A DNA stretch of 64,000 bases from a candidate division KSB1 bacterium (lineage in GTDB: Bacteria > Zhuqueibacterota > Zhuqueibacteria > Zhuqueibacterales > Zhuqueibacteraceae). The stretch covers positions 186,001-250,000 of the forward strand of contig JAPDPX010000004.1 of NCBI GenBank assembly GCA_034506255.1. Direction: 5' to 3'. A program made the position numbers and the translations under genes. Position 1 is the stretch's first letter, and every line of letters begins with the position of its first letter. Below are positions 11,938-21,957 of this stretch, piece by piece. Below the pieces are notes generated by a model. It saw only the letters and a program-made list of their open reading frames with translations, did no database searches and was not told where the DNA came from.

Positions 11938-12378
11938 ATGTCTGACAATCGTGGCTTTTTGAAGGGCCTGCTGGCAGGCGGCCTGATCGGTGCGGCACTG
12001 GCATTGCTTTATGCGCCCAAGAGCGGCCGGGAGACCCGAGAGGATTTAAAACGCAAATCCCGTGAGTTGTATGATGAGGCCGATGCCTATTTGAGTGAGA
12101 TGAAGGAACGCGCCGCCCGGATCATCGATGAGGGCAAAGAACAGGCGGAGTTGTTGCGTCAGCAGGCGGATGCCAAATTGCGCGAAGCCCGCGCCAAGGC
12201 CGATCAATTGATCGCGCTGGGCAAGCAAAAGCTCGGCACGTTCTCCGGTGAAGCCGAAAGCCGCCTGGCGGATGCCAAGGCGCAGGCGCAAAACATCATC
12301 GATGAGGGCAAGAAGCGTTTTGGCCGCAAAGACAAAGCCGGCAGCGAAGGCGCCCCCGGCGAGGAATCTCTGAGTTGA
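11938..12378 (+). CDS. YtxH-domain protein
   Basis: A 146-residue protein with one N-terminal membrane segment (about residues 6-22, LKGLLAGGLIGAALALLYAP) and the YtxH signature APKSGRETREDLKRKS, followed by a long amphipathic helical tail rich in Ala, Glu, Lys and Arg. YtxH proteins are small membrane-anchored, stress-associated proteins of unclear mechanism. The ATG at 11938 has a strong site (GGAAAGGAG) upstream, which excludes the longer frame. It is followed 37 bases later by a DUF948 protein, a pairing commonly seen in bacteria, and the two probably form one transcription unit. Confidence 0.85.
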   Translation: MSDNRGFLKGLLAGGLIGAALALLYAPKSGRETREDLKRKSRELYDEADAYLSEMKERAARIIDEGKEQAELLRQQADAKLREARAKADQLIALGKQKLGTFSGEAESRLADAKAQAQNIIDEGKKRFGRKDKAGSEGAPGEESLS

Positions 12379-12415
12379 GCGCCCAGGTTGTGCACCCGGC
12401 AAAGGCGAGGCTGGC

Positions 12416-12814
12416 ATGGAGGTGATCCTGACGGTGAGCGTGGCCATCATTGCGGTTGGCACGATCGGCCTGACGGTGGCAGGCGTGGCGGTTCTGCTGC
12501 GCGTGCGGCGGCTGGTGCAGGAGTTGGAAAGGCTCGCCGAAACCACGCGGCTGCACCTGCCCGCGTTGATGCACGATGTCACGCAAATCAGCGCCGATGT
12601 GCGTAGCATTGTCCGAAATGTCGAACGCGAGATGCCACGGCTGCATGACGCCGTCAGCGCGATTCGCGAGACGGCGCGCGACATTCACGATTTCGAGCGC
12701 CTGCTGCGTCAGCGTATCGAGCGGCCCTTGCTCGAAGTCTCCGGTTTGCTCGGCAGCCTGTTGGGCGGCATCTACAAAATAAGCAGCAAGCTGCTCCGGC
12801 GTTCCAGGAGTTGA
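12416..12814 (+). CDS. DUF948-type small membrane protein
   Basis: 132 residues with an N-terminal membrane helix (about residues 3-26, VILTVSVAIIAVGTIGLTVA), then a helical region with heptad-like spacing (QELERLAETTRLHLPALM; DVRSIVRNVEREMPRLHDA). This matches DUF948 (YoxC-like) proteins, which usually neighbour YtxH proteins as here. The function is unknown; a stress or envelope role is inferred only from the partner. Confidence 0.75.
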   Translation: MEVILTVSVAIIAVGTIGLTVAGVAVLLRVRRLVQELERLAETTRLHLPALMHDVTQISADVRSIVRNVEREMPRLHDAVSAIRETARDIHDFERLLRQRIERPLLEVSGLLGSLLGGIYKISSKLLRRSRS

Positions 12815-12836
12815 CTTTATCAGCAAGGACAGGACG

Positions 12837-13667
12837 ATGCAAACCTCGGAGTTGGACCGCCGGGTGCCGATCGTAGGTGAGATCGCGATCGCAGCCGGCG
12901 CCGCCGCGCTGCAGTATTATTATGATGACCAGGTGGCCATCGCATGGAAGTCCGCCGGCAATCCCGTGACCGCGGCGGATCATGCCGCCAATGAGACCAT
13001 CCTCACCCGGCTTCATCAGCACTTTGCCGGCGAAGCCGTGCTCTCGGAAGAGTCGCAGGATGACATGAGCCGGCTCGGCCGCGATTTGTTTTGGGTGGTG
13101 GACCCGCTCGACGGCACCAAGGAGTTTATTGCGCGCAACGGTGAGTTTTCCATCATGATCGGCATGGTGCTGGCGGGCCGGCCGGCGCTGGGAGTCGTCT
13201 ATCAGCCCGCCACCCGCAAGCTCTATTTCGGCGCGCCGGGCTTGGGCGCCTGGCTCAGCACTTCGGACGGCATGCAAACGCTGCGTGTTTCCGATCGCAC
13301 CGAACCCGCGCAGTGGCGCATGGTGGCGAGCCGCTCGCATTTCGATCCGCGCATCGACCGGGTGCGTCAGCGGCTGGGCATCCACGAGATTCGCCGCTCC
13401 GGCAGCGTGGGCTTGAAATGTGGTTTGATCGCCGCGGGTGAGTGTGAAGTCTACATTCATCCGAGTTCGAAGGTCAACATGTGGGACAGTTGCGCCCCGG
13501 CGGCCATTCTCCTTGCGGCCGGTGGTATGATGACCGACCTGCGCGGCGAACCGTTGAGCTACGCTGCGGTGGAGGTGCGCCATCGTCAGGGTCTGGTGGC
13601 GACGCATGGCCGGCAGCACGAGCAGGTGATTGCAGCAATTCTAAGCGAGAATGTCACCAGCGATTGA
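12837..13667 (+). CDS. Inositol-monophosphatase family phosphatase (CysQ/3'(2'),5'-bisphosphate nucleotidase-like)
   Basis: 276 residues of the Mg2+/Li+-dependent IMPase superfamily. The metal-binding motifs are all present: SEESQDD near residue 70, DPLDGTKEF at residues 89-97 (metal ligands Asp89 and Asp92) and the C-terminal WDSCAPAAILLAAGG. The T-K-E-F continuation of DPLDGT is typical of the CysQ/PAP-phosphatase branch, so the likely substrate is 3'-phosphoadenosine 5'-phosphate from sulfate assimilation; inositol phosphates cannot be excluded. An AGGACAGGA site precedes the ATG. The 3' end overlaps the next gene by 17 bases. Confidence 0.85.
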   Translation: MQTSELDRRVPIVGEIAIAAGAAALQYYYDDQVAIAWKSAGNPVTAADHAANETILTRLHQHFAGEAVLSEESQDDMSRLGRDLFWVVDPLDGTKEFIARNGEFSIMIGMVLAGRPALGVVYQPATRKLYFGAPGLGAWLSTSDGMQTLRVSDRTEPAQWRMVASRSHFDPRIDRVRQRLGIHEIRRSGSVGLKCGLIAAGECEVYIHPSSKVNMWDSCAPAAILLAAGGMMTDLRGEPLSYAAVEVRHRQGLVATHGRQHEQVIAAILSENVTSD

Positions 13668-14043
13668 ACCTGTATTGCCGCAGCATGTGCTGGCGGCGGT
13701 CAGGGATTTGTTCCTGCGCAGCAAGATTCAGGCAGTGGCGCGGGCAGCGGCCGTCGAGGTGGAAATCCACGGAGATTTCAGCACGCTGCTGGCCCGCCTG
13801 CCGGAGCAGTCTGCCGTGCTGCTCGTCAATCTTGAAGAGTTGCCCGCCACTGCTTTGCCGGCGCTGTCGGCCAGCCGCGCGGCCGGCCACCGCGTCATTG
13901 GCTTTCTGAGCCATGTGGAAGTCGACCTGGCCCGGGCTGCCCGGGCAGCCGGCTGTCTGGTGATGGCACGGTCACAATTTTTCGCGCGCCTGCCGGAAAT
14001 TCTCACGGGTCGTTTTCCCGCCGGCGCCCCTGTTGTGCCCTGA
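13651..14043 (+). CDS. Hypothetical protein, receiver-like alpha/beta fold
   Basis: 130 residues, unrecognised at family level. Alternating hydrophobic strands and helices (SAVLLVNLEEL, GHRVIGFLSHVEVDL, AGCLVMARSQFFARLPEIL) resemble a degenerate CheY-like receiver. The LLVNLEEL strand has Asn where the phospho-accepting Asp would be expected, and the SHVE-to-VMARS order resembles the receiver's Thr/Lys region without the Lys. It begins inside the phosphatase gene (17-base overlap), so it is translationally coupled to it. Its role is unknown. Confidence 0.65.
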   Translation: MSPAIEPVLPQHVLAAVRDLFLRSKIQAVARAAAVEVEIHGDFSTLLARLPEQSAVLLVNLEELPATALPALSASRAAGHRVIGFLSHVEVDLARAARAAGCLVMARSQFFARLPEILTGRFPAGAPVVP

Positions 14044-14061
14044 AACGCGCGTCCAGGCAGC

Positions 14062-16014
14062 GTGTCTGTTGTCTTCCCGCCCTCTTCTTCTTGCAATCAC
14101 ACTGTCAGGGAAAGACGTTGCTTGTTCCGCTTCCGATTGAGATGCTCATTCGAACGCCGGCCCTCCGACTGCGGCGGCGCCTTTGCACACTGGCGTGCCG
14201 CTGCGGGTTGGTGGTGGGTCGTGGTGCTCCTGTGGTTGGGCTCGGACGGCGCCGCCCGGGCGCAGGACGACTACCGCATCACCGCCTTCACGCTGGAAGG
14301 TGTACACCAGGTTTCCCAAGGGGAGTTGCGCGAAGCGCTGGCGACCAGGGGCCCCTCCTGGATCAGCCGGTGGTTGCCCGGCCGTGATGCCCCGCGCTTC
14401 AACAGTTACGAATTTCAGCTCGATCTCCTGCGCATCCCCAAATTCTACCGCCTGCATGGTTTCTACCGCGCGCAGGTCGTGGAACATCAACTCGAAAGGG
14501 ATGACCAGGCGCAGGAGGTTCGCATTCGCCTTCGCATCGCGGAGAACGAGCCGCTGCATTTGACCCGCGTCACCCTGGTGCCGAAAGACTCCAGCAATCT
14601 CACCCATCTCTGGCCGGGGCTGCTGTCACAGGTGGGCTTGCAGCCCGGTGATCACATCAACGAGGCAAAGATCAGGGTGGCTCGCCAGGCCTTGTTCGAA
14701 CGTTTCGCCGATCAGGGTTATCCTTTTGCGTCCATCGCGCCTGAGCTGGTGCTGTCTGCAGATCAACGCACGGCGGAGTTGCTCTTTCATATTGATCCCG
14801 GCCGCTGGCAGGCTTTCGGCGCCGTGCAGATCGAGGGCCTGCATTTTTATCCCGGCCGCGTCGTGCGCAAGGAACTCGCCTTCACGCCGGGCGAGCGCTT
14901 CAGCCAGCGCAAGTTGATGGAGTCGCAGCAGCGCATCTATTTGCTGGAATTGTTTCAATCGGTGCAAATACGCGCGCTGCCGGCGGTGGACGGTCAGGAA
15001 GGTCTGCCGGTGGAGATTCGCGTCAGGGAGGCCCCGCGCCGCACGCTCAAACTGGGTGCCGGGTGGGGCACGGAGGACAAGCTGCGCACGCTGGTCAACT
15101 GGCGGCGCCGGAATTTTTTGGGCGACGCGCGCCGCCTGCAGGTGGAAATCAAACATTCCGACCTGGAACCGTTGCGCGTGCAGGTCACCTTGTTTCAACC
15201 CCACATGCCGGACGCGCACACCTCGCTGCAGCTCAGTCCTTATTTCTGGCGGCAACGCGAGCGTTCCCTGAGCCGCACGGTTTTCAGCCTGCGACTGCTG
15301 GGCTCGGAATTCCTGCTGCAGCGCCGGCTGGGCGCATGGAGCAACGGCTACCTGCGCTATCGTGCCGAGCGTGCAGAGATCGAGAGTGCGCAGGGACTCA
15401 CTTCCCGCAGCGGCCGTTCCACCCTGACGCTCGGGCTGTCGCGCAACAACAGCGAACCACCGCTGTCGCCGCGGCGGGGTTCGTTCCGCTCGTTCGAAAT
15501 CCGCTCGGGTAATCTTTTTTTCGACCGCAAACCCTACTGGCGCGTCACCCTGGATATGCGCCGCTATCTGCCGCTTTCCCCGCGAACCATGCTGGCCTTG
15601 CACGGGGTCATGGGCAGTCTGCATCTGCCGGCCACGCTGACTAATGCCGACGTGCCCGATGAGCTTTATTATGCCGGTGGCAGTTCCTCGGTGCGCGGCT
15701 GGCAGCGACTGGCGCTCGGGCCGCGCACGACCAACGGCGTGGTGGCCGGCGGCCGCAGCCTTGTCGAAGCCAGTGCCGAGCTGCGTTTCCAGGTGTGGCG
15801 GGACTGGGGCGTGGTCGGCTTTCTGGATGCCGGTAACGTCAAACGCGCCAGCGCCACCTTTCCCCTGAATGAATTGCACTATGCCGCCGGCTGGGGAGTG
15901 CGCTACCACACGCCCATCGGGCCGGGCCGTCTCGATTTCGCCTGGAAGCTCAACCCGCAGTCCTTCGATCAAAAGCGTTTCGAATTTCACCTCAGCTTCG
16001 GTCAGGCCTTTTGA
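14062..16014 (+). CDS. Omp85-family outer-membrane protein (TamA/BamA-like)
   Basis: Up to 650 residues. After a signal-like segment (WWWVVVLLWLGSDGAARA, cleavage before QDDYR) come POTRA-type repeats (YRITAFTLEGVHQVSQGEL; WQAFGAVQIEGLHFYPGRVV). A 16-strand surface-antigen barrel follows from about residue 340, with the loop-6 signature GGSSSVRGW near residue 538 and a terminal Phe (SFGQAF). These are hallmarks of BamA/TamA. The gene lies directly upstream of a TamB homologue, which favours TamA, the outer-membrane half of the translocation and assembly module. The GTG at 14062 is the most upstream start; a downstream TTG is possible because the first ~30 residues are atypical. Confidence 0.85.
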   Translation: MSVVFPPSSSCNHTVRERRCLFRFRLRCSFERRPSDCGGAFAHWRAAAGWWWVVVLLWLGSDGAARAQDDYRITAFTLEGVHQVSQGELREALATRGPSWISRWLPGRDAPRFNSYEFQLDLLRIPKFYRLHGFYRAQVVEHQLERDDQAQEVRIRLRIAENEPLHLTRVTLVPKDSSNLTHLWPGLLSQVGLQPGDHINEAKIRVARQALFERFADQGYPFASIAPELVLSADQRTAELLFHIDPGRWQAFGAVQIEGLHFYPGRVVRKELAFTPGERFSQRKLMESQQRIYLLELFQSVQIRALPAVDGQEGLPVEIRVREAPRRTLKLGAGWGTEDKLRTLVNWRRRNFLGDARRLQVEIKHSDLEPLRVQVTLFQPHMPDAHTSLQLSPYFWRQRERSLSRTVFSLRLLGSEFLLQRRLGAWSNGYLRYRAERAEIESAQGLTSRSGRSTLTLGLSRNNSEPPLSPRRGSFRSFEIRSGNLFFDRKPYWRVTLDMRRYLPLSPRTMLALHGVMGSLHLPATLTNADVPDELYYAGGSSSVRGWQRLALGPRTTNGVVAGGRSLVEASAELRFQVWRDWGVVGFLDAGNVKRASATFPLNELHYAAGWGVRYHTPIGPGRLDFAWKLNPQSFDQKRFEFHLSFGQAF

Positions 16015-16038
16015 GATGAAGCGGCATGATTCCCCGGG

Positions 16039-19000
16039 ATGAAACCGGCACGACGCCGTGTTGAAATGAAGAGACTCCTGAAAATCCTCCTTGCCATGCT
16101 GGGTGTGCTGCTGCTGCTGCTCGTCATGGCCGCCGCGCTCACCCAAACCCGGCGTTTTCGCGACTGGCTGCGCGACCGCATTGTCGAGCTCTCCCGCCAA
16201 AAGCTGAATGGCCGCCTGACGCTGGGCCGCCTCGAAGGCAATTTGATCTCGCATTTCGAGCTTTTCGATTTGAAGATCGAGCGCGAGCACGAAACCGTGC
16301 TGCACATTCCCAGAATCGAATTCGGCTTCTCCGCGGCCGAGCTGTGGCACCGCCGGATTTGGATCAACCAGCTCATTATTGACCGGCCGGTAATTTTTCT
16401 CAGACAGCGACCCGACAGCAGTTGGAACGTGCAGGATTTGATTGTCACCGACACCACCGCGATTTGGCCGGTGGTGCTGCCGGTCATCCGCATCCGGGAG
16501 GCCGAGGTGAACGTCGCCCCGCGGGACAGCACCAGTTTCTTCTTTCAGCGCCGCGTGCAGCAGCTCAATGCCACCCTGCTGGTGGAATATCGGCCCGCGC
16601 AAACCGTGCTGGAGGTGCGGCAGCTTGCTTTTGTGCTTGGCGATTTTCCGCTGGCCGTGCACCATCTGCAGGCGCATCTCGAACAGACCGCCGGGTCGAT
16701 TCGCATCGAGGATTTTCACCTCACCTGCGGCGGATCGAAACTGGCGGGGGAACTGCTCGTGCGCGATTTTACCCAGCCGTTTTATCGCGTGCAGCTTTCT
16801 GCGGCACCGCTGCAACTGGATGACGTGCGCGCACTCGTGCCGGCTCTGCCAGCCCGCGGGCCGGTTGAACTGCATTTGAATGTTGCCGGCAGCCGGGACA
16901 GTGTGCACGCCGCGCTTGACTTCCAGCATGCCTCCGGGGAAGGTCGTCTGCTGGCCCATGCCCGCCATGCTGCCACAGACACTGCTTTCCAGCTCATTGC
17001 GGATCTCCGCCATGCCGATCTCGCCGGCCTGTTGCCCGGTTACGGGCCGCGTTCCGATCTCAACCTCTCACTGCGCCTTGCCGCCGATCGTCTGCGTCTT
17101 GACAGTCTGCATGCCCACCTTTCTCTCGAGGCGGACTCCTCGCGTCTGGCGGATCATCTCCTTTCGTCCCTCCGTCTGGAGGGCAGCGCCGCCGACAATC
17201 AGATGGCGGCCAGCCTGTCCCTTCGGACGCCGATGGGTGAGATCAGCGGGCAGGGACGCATGGCCGACTGGACCAGGGCGCAGCGTTTCACCGCCGACCT
17301 GGCGGTGCAGCGGCTGAATCTTGCTGCCTTTACGAGCGACACCACGCTGGCCTCAGATCTGAACTTCACCGTGAACCTGCGGGGTGAGCATTTGCATCTC
17401 GATTCGCTCAGTGCCGGCGGCAGCCTCAAGTTGTTGCCTTCACAGATGTGGGGAATCGACCTCGCCGCGGCAGAAGCCGGGTTCCAAAGCCGTGCCGGCG
17501 AGATGGTGCTGGATACGTTGCGGTTGCAGACCTCGGCCGGCCAGTTCGAAGTGGAAGGTCGCTTCAACCGCCACCGTGTTCATTTGCTGCACTTTTTGGT
17601 TCAGCCGGGCGGACTGGAGCCGCTTCGTCATTTCCTGGCGGCGGATACCCTGCAAGCCCGCGGTGTGCTTGGGGGCACGGTGCAGGGCCCGTTTGACTCC
17701 CTCCTGGTGCACGGCGGCTTTCGGTTGTCGCACGTGCAGTTCAACGCGGCTGGCGCAAACTCGCTCACCGGTGAATTCACTTTTCAGCAGGCTGATGGCA
17801 CCGGCACGGTGCAGGCCAGCTGCCGCGCCCTGCGTCTGGCGGCGGCCGCGCTGGATTCGGCAAAGCTCAGCGCTTCTTTCGATGCGGCCGCCACCGACTT
17901 TGCCGCTGAAGTGTGGTACAATTCTGCCGGCAGTGGTGTGATCAGCGGCCGCTATGTTTTTGGTGATACCGCACGGCTGGTGGTGCGCCACGCGCAAATC
18001 GACCTTTATGATCGCACCTGGGAGACTAGCGGCGACACCCTCGCGATCGATCTCGCACCGGAAACGTTCGTGTTCCACCATCTCGCCTTGCGCTCCGGGC
18101 CGGAGCACTTCGAACTTGACGGCCGGTTGAGTCTTGCGGGTGCCGAAAGTTTGCGCGTGAGCGTTGCGGGCCTGGACCTGGCGCGTTACGCGCGGTTCCT
18201 GGGTCTCGCAGATCAGGTGAACGGCATCCTGGATGTCGAGACACTGGTTTCCGGCACGGCACAGGCGCCCCGCCTGGACGGCCACTTTCTGATCAGCAAC
18301 GGCCGGCTGGCGAAATTCGCCTATCAGAGCTGGGCTGGCACTTTCGATTATCAGGATGAAAAACTTGCGTGGACTTTCGGATTGCAGCAGCACAGTGCGG
18401 ATTCGCTCACCGGCGAGGGGTTTCTGCCGCTGCGTCTGAGACTGGACGGCGCGCCGCTGCAAGTGTACCGCAACCGGCCTTTGCGCATGCAAGTCGACGC
18501 TCAAAAACTGGATCTTTCCTTTCTGCAGGCCTTCACCCACCGCATCCAGAACCTCCACGGCACGCTCGCCTGCGACGTCGAAATTCTGGGAACGTTGTCG
18601 CACCCGCGGCCCAGCGGTGCGATTCGGATTTTCGACGGCGCCTTCCGGCTGCCCGCCAATCGCACAAATTATCACGATCTGCGCCTGACCATGAGCCTGC
18701 AACCGGAAGTGATGGAGCTGCCCTTCCTCGAGGTGATGGGCGACCGGGGAAAACTCAGTGCCAGCGGCACGCTGCGGTTGACGGAGAACGGCGAGATTGC
18801 CAGCCTCGCAGGCATGGTGCACGCCCGGGATTTTCCCCTTTCCAACAACAGGGTGTTGGAGTTGCGCATCGACACCGACACCACCCGCTTGCACGGTGAT
18901 GCCAACGGCCTGCGCTACGCCGGCGCCGTGACCATCGACCGCGCCATCTATTATTTGCGCGGCATTCAAAGCGGCCGGGTTTTGCAGATCGACGAAGCGG

Positions 19001-19803
19001 AATTGCAGCCGCAGCAGGCACCGCCCGCACAGACGGACAAGAGCCCCTGGCAGCGCCTGCTCGACACAATTCACGGCGAATTGAAAATTCACATGCCGCG
19101 CAACACCTGGGTGCGCGGCCCGGGCATCAATCTTGAACTCAACGGCGAGCTGGATTTGGTGCAGCAGGGCGGGGATTACTTGCTCTATGGCGCCATCGCT
19201 ATCGTGCGCGGCACCTACGAGCTGTATGGCAAGAAATTCACAGTGCGCAGTGGCCGGCTCATTTTTCAAGGCGACTACACCACCGCCGTGCAAATCGATT
19301 TGCTGGCCTCTTATGTTTTTCGCCACGGCAAGGAACGGCACGAGATGTTCGTGAAGATCACCGGCGCCCTCGCCAACCCGCAGATTGCCTTCTCGCTGGA
19401 CAATGATGACAAAGCCATTGAGCAAAAGGATGCGATATCGTACATTTTGTTCAACGTACCGGCGCAAGGCTATGGCATCGATTTGACCGGCACCGCCGGC
19501 AGCGTGGTCTCCGGCCTGGTGTCCCAGCAATTGTCCCAATCACTGGGGCAAAGCCTGAAGCTGGACGTCATCGAATTCGGCAGCGGCGAGGAGCTGACCC
19601 CCGGCTCGGTGCTGGTGGGGAAGTACATTACCAACGAGCTGTTTGTGAGTGTGAGCCAGGATTTCAGTTCGTTCAATTCCGCAGACGCCCTGCGTGTCAC
19701 GCTGGAGCTGGAAATCTTGCGGCAATTTTTCCTGCAGGCCACCCGCGGCGGCAAGGATGAAAAGGACACCGGCTTTGACGTCATCTGGAAGAAGGAATGG
19801 TGA
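16039..19803 (+). CDS. tamB: TamB-like translocation/assembly protein (DUF490)
   Basis: 1254 residues, with one N-terminal membrane helix (about 11-34, LLKILLAMLGVLLLLLVMAA) followed by a very long periplasmic beta-rich body made of AsmA/TamB-type repeats (LEGNLISHFELFDLKIERE; VQRLNLAAFTSDTTLASDL). The C-terminal DUF490 domain (about 900-1254) contains IRGTYELYGKKF-like segments and the characteristic FSLDNDDKAIEQKDAISYIL. TamB spans the periplasm and works with TamA in outer-membrane protein insertion and possibly lipid transport. The gene follows the TamA-like gene by 24 bases and overlaps the next gene by 7. A second ATG at 16066 (MKRLLKI) is an alternative start. Confidence 0.88.
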   Translation: MKPARRRVEMKRLLKILLAMLGVLLLLLVMAAALTQTRRFRDWLRDRIVELSRQKLNGRLTLGRLEGNLISHFELFDLKIEREHETVLHIPRIEFGFSAAELWHRRIWINQLIIDRPVIFLRQRPDSSWNVQDLIVTDTTAIWPVVLPVIRIREAEVNVAPRDSTSFFFQRRVQQLNATLLVEYRPAQTVLEVRQLAFVLGDFPLAVHHLQAHLEQTAGSIRIEDFHLTCGGSKLAGELLVRDFTQPFYRVQLSAAPLQLDDVRALVPALPARGPVELHLNVAGSRDSVHAALDFQHASGEGRLLAHARHAATDTAFQLIADLRHADLAGLLPGYGPRSDLNLSLRLAADRLRLDSLHAHLSLEADSSRLADHLLSSLRLEGSAADNQMAASLSLRTPMGEISGQGRMADWTRAQRFTADLAVQRLNLAAFTSDTTLASDLNFTVNLRGEHLHLDSLSAGGSLKLLPSQMWGIDLAAAEAGFQSRAGEMVLDTLRLQTSAGQFEVEGRFNRHRVHLLHFLVQPGGLEPLRHFLAADTLQARGVLGGTVQGPFDSLLVHGGFRLSHVQFNAAGANSLTGEFTFQQADGTGTVQASCRALRLAAAALDSAKLSASFDAAATDFAAEVWYNSAGSGVISGRYVFGDTARLVVRHAQIDLYDRTWETSGDTLAIDLAPETFVFHHLALRSGPEHFELDGRLSLAGAESLRVSVAGLDLARYARFLGLADQVNGILDVETLVSGTAQAPRLDGHFLISNGRLAKFAYQSWAGTFDYQDEKLAWTFGLQQHSADSLTGEGFLPLRLRLDGAPLQVYRNRPLRMQVDAQKLDLSFLQAFTHRIQNLHGTLACDVEILGTLSHPRPSGAIRIFDGAFRLPANRTNYHDLRLTMSLQPEVMELPFLEVMGDRGKLSASGTLRLTENGEIASLAGMVHARDFPLSNNRVLELRIDTDTTRLHGDANGLRYAGAVTIDRAIYYLRGIQSGRVLQIDEAELQPQQAPPAQTDKSPWQRLLDTIHGELKIHMPRNTWVRGPGINLELNGELDLVQQGGDYLLYGAIAIVRGTYELYGKKFTVRSGRLIFQGDYTTAVQIDLLASYVFRHGKERHEMFVKITGALANPQIAFSLDNDDKAIEQKDAISYILFNVPAQGYGIDLTGTAGSVVSGLVSQQLSQSLGQSLKLDVIEFGSGEELTPGSVLVGKYITNELFVSVSQDFSSFNSADALRVTLELEILRQFFLQATRGGKDEKDTGFDVIWKKEW

Positions 19804-20186
19804 TCAAGCGGTTTGTGCTTTTGCTTCTGCCGCTGGCGGGATGTGTGGCCGTGATGCAGGTGGAGGATGTCATCACCCTGCCGCCACCCCAAAAGGTGCG
19901 GAGCCAAAGCGCAGGGCAAAAGCTCACGATCTTCTGGCAGGCCGGCCCGGAAGCTCATGTACCGGGCTTCAACGGCTACTTGTTGTATGTCTCCCCGCGC
20001 AGCATGGCCGGTCTCACGCTCGCGGACCTGCCCGCGCCCATCGCCATCAACCGCGGCCTCACGTCGCACACGTTGACGGTGGGTGATTCGCTCACGCTTT
20101 TCATCCAAGTGCGCAGCCGGGTGGGACGCAATCGCATCAGCCTGCCCTCACTGCCCGAGCTGGTGATCAAACCGGCAACACCATGA
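19797..20186 (+). CDS. Small lipoprotein with fibronectin-III-like region
   Basis: 129 residues with a lipoprotein signal: basic N-terminus, hydrophobic core and lipobox LAGC with Cys16. The mature part (LTIFWQAGPEAHVPGFNGYLLYVSP) looks like one Fn3-type beta-sandwich in which a value is formatted from strands; no enzyme motif is present. It begins inside the last codons of tamB (7-base overlap), so it is coupled to that gene and is probably an envelope accessory of the same unit. Confidence 0.65.
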   Translation: MVIKRFVLLLLPLAGCVAVMQVEDVITLPPPQKVRSQSAGQKLTIFWQAGPEAHVPGFNGYLLYVSPRSMAGLTLADLPAPIAINRGLTSHTLTVGDSLTLFIQVRSRVGRNRISLPSLPELVIKPATP

Positions 20187-20342
20187 CTCCGCCTGCAGCA
20201 AGCAGTCACGCTGCGCCGCCTGTGCCGTTTGGCAGCGTTGCAGGACTGGCTGTGGAGATCGCCCGCGGAAAATTGTATGGCCCCTGTTGTTGTTGTGAAA
20301 GGCAATTCCGGGACTTCAGATCTGGTGGCAATCGACTGATTT

Positions 20343-21347
20343 ATGTTCATTGATTCCGCAAAAATCTATGTTGAAGCCGGCCGGGGGGGCAGCGGGTGCG
20401 TGAGTTTTCGGCGCGAAAAATTTGTGCCCAAAGGCGGCCCGGATGGCGGCGATGGCGGCCCGGGTGGCAATGTCATTCTGGAAGTCGACCAGGATATGCG
20501 CACTCTGCTTGACTTCCAAATGCGCCGGCATTTCCGTGCCGGGCGCGGCGAACATGGCAGGGGCGCCAACAAAACCGGCCGCAGCGGCCGGGATGTTGTC
20601 ATCCGTGTCCCACCCGGAACAGTGGTGCGCCATGGTGAGAGCGGGGAAATGCTCGCCGACCTGGTTACTCCCGGCCAACGGCTGGTGGTGGCGCGTGGCG
20701 GCCGCGGGGGCTGGGGCAATGCCCATTATGTCTCGCCCACCCACCAATCCCCGCGCGAATGGGAACCGGGCGAGCCGGGCGAAAGTCTGTGGCTCACGCT
20801 GGAATTGAAGCTGCTGGCGGATGTGGGACTGGTGGGGCTGCCCAATGCCGGCAAATCAACTCTGCTTTCCCGTATCTCGGCCGCGCGTCCCAAGATTGCC
20901 GACTATCCTTTCACCACCTTGACGCCGAATTTGGGGGTGGTGCGCCATCGCGAGCAGCAAAGCTTCGTGGTGGCGGACATTCCCGGCCTCATCGCTGGCG
21001 CGCATCAGGGCAGGGGGCTGGGCATCGAGTTTCTCCGCCACATCGAGCGCACGCGCGTGCTGGCGATCTTGATCGAAGCCATTGCCGATGACATGCAGGC
21101 AACCTATGAAACCCTGCTGGCCGAGCTGGCGGGATATAACCGCGCCCTGCTCGACAAACCGCGTGTCATTGTGGTGACGAAGAGCGATCTCGCCACGCAG
21201 GAAAATCCCGGCGAGGCTTTGTTGCGGCAGTTGCCTTTCCCCTGCTGCCGCATTTCGGCAGTGACCGGTGAAGGTTTGCCGGAGCTGCTCGACTTGCTGT
21301 GGGCCGCCGTGCAGTCACCTCCGCCAGGTAAAGGCGGTGCTGATTGA
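20343..21347 (+). CDS. obgE: GTPase ObgE/CgtA
   Basis: 334 residues. The glycine-rich Obg fold occupies about 1-158 ([31 protein letters not shown]). The G domain has the P-loop GLPNAGKST near residue 163, switch [18 protein letters not shown] and a TKSD specificity motif. Obg is an essential ribosome-associated GTPase active in 50S assembly and stress signalling. There is no C-terminal OCT extension; the protein ends soon after the G domain, as in many short Obg proteins. The upstream gap of 156 bases is long enough for its own promoter, but none is obvious. Confidence 0.97.
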   Translation: MFIDSAKIYVEAGRGGSGCVSFRREKFVPKGGPDGGDGGPGGNVILEVDQDMRTLLDFQMRRHFRAGRGEHGRGANKTGRSGRDVVIRVPPGTVVRHGESGEMLADLVTPGQRLVVARGGRGGWGNAHYVSPTHQSPREWEPGEPGESLWLTLELKLLADVGLVGLPNAGKSTLLSRISAARPKIADYPFTTLTPNLGVVRHREQQSFVVADIPGLIAGAHQGRGLGIEFLRHIERTRVLAILIEAIADDMQATYETLLAELAGYNRALLDKPRVIVVTKSDLATQENPGEALLRQLPFPCCRISAVTGEGLPELLDLLWAAVQSPPPGKGGAD

Positions 21348-21955
21348 GTCAATCACTCCCGTCCTGCCATGCCGTTTGCCGGCTGTTGCAGGCTGGCCTC
21401 GGAGACCTCGGATCTGCCTGGAAACGCCTCTTCCCCGGTGGCGCCGGGATGCTTCAGCTTCACCGGTGGTGGCAAACTCCGGAACTTTTGACGCACCGGC
21501 CACGCCCTTGCCGGCACAATTTTCCCAACGGATGTGATGCCGGCCGGAATTTTCAAGGCTCCAGGTTGATTGGTATGGGTAAATCGATAACGCGGCACGC
21601 GGGGCCACCACCAAATTACTCGGACGCTGATCGACACAGCGTCACGCTGATCTTTATCCGTGGTGATCTGTAAAAACCTGTGTGCCCAGAATTGCCGTGG
21701 TCAGGAAAGTGTTTTTGGGCAATTGCCAATGTCGCTGACGATATCCAAATGATGAAAATGTCGCGCAGACCTCTTGTGTGCCCGTGGTTGGGAAACCGGC
21801 GCTGTGGCATTTTTACAGCATACAATAACAAGGCAAACACTGGTTTGTTGAAACGCTCTTCTGCAACACCCGCTGTCAATGTCTTGCCATTTGTCACCCA
21901 CAGCAATTAACTTGGCATGCTGGCTTGCTGTTGACCGGAAGCAATGCCTTGTTCA
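21348..21955. other. Non-coding stretch after obgE
   Basis: I see no gene here. A phrase near 21619-21670 (CGGACGCTGATCGACACAGCG, then CACGCTGATCTTTATCCGTGG) resembles a widespread intergenic repeat built on CGCTGAT. The remaining sequence is not distinctive. Short open frames on both strands have no recognisable features. Confidence 0.4.
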
Positions 21956-21957
21956 CA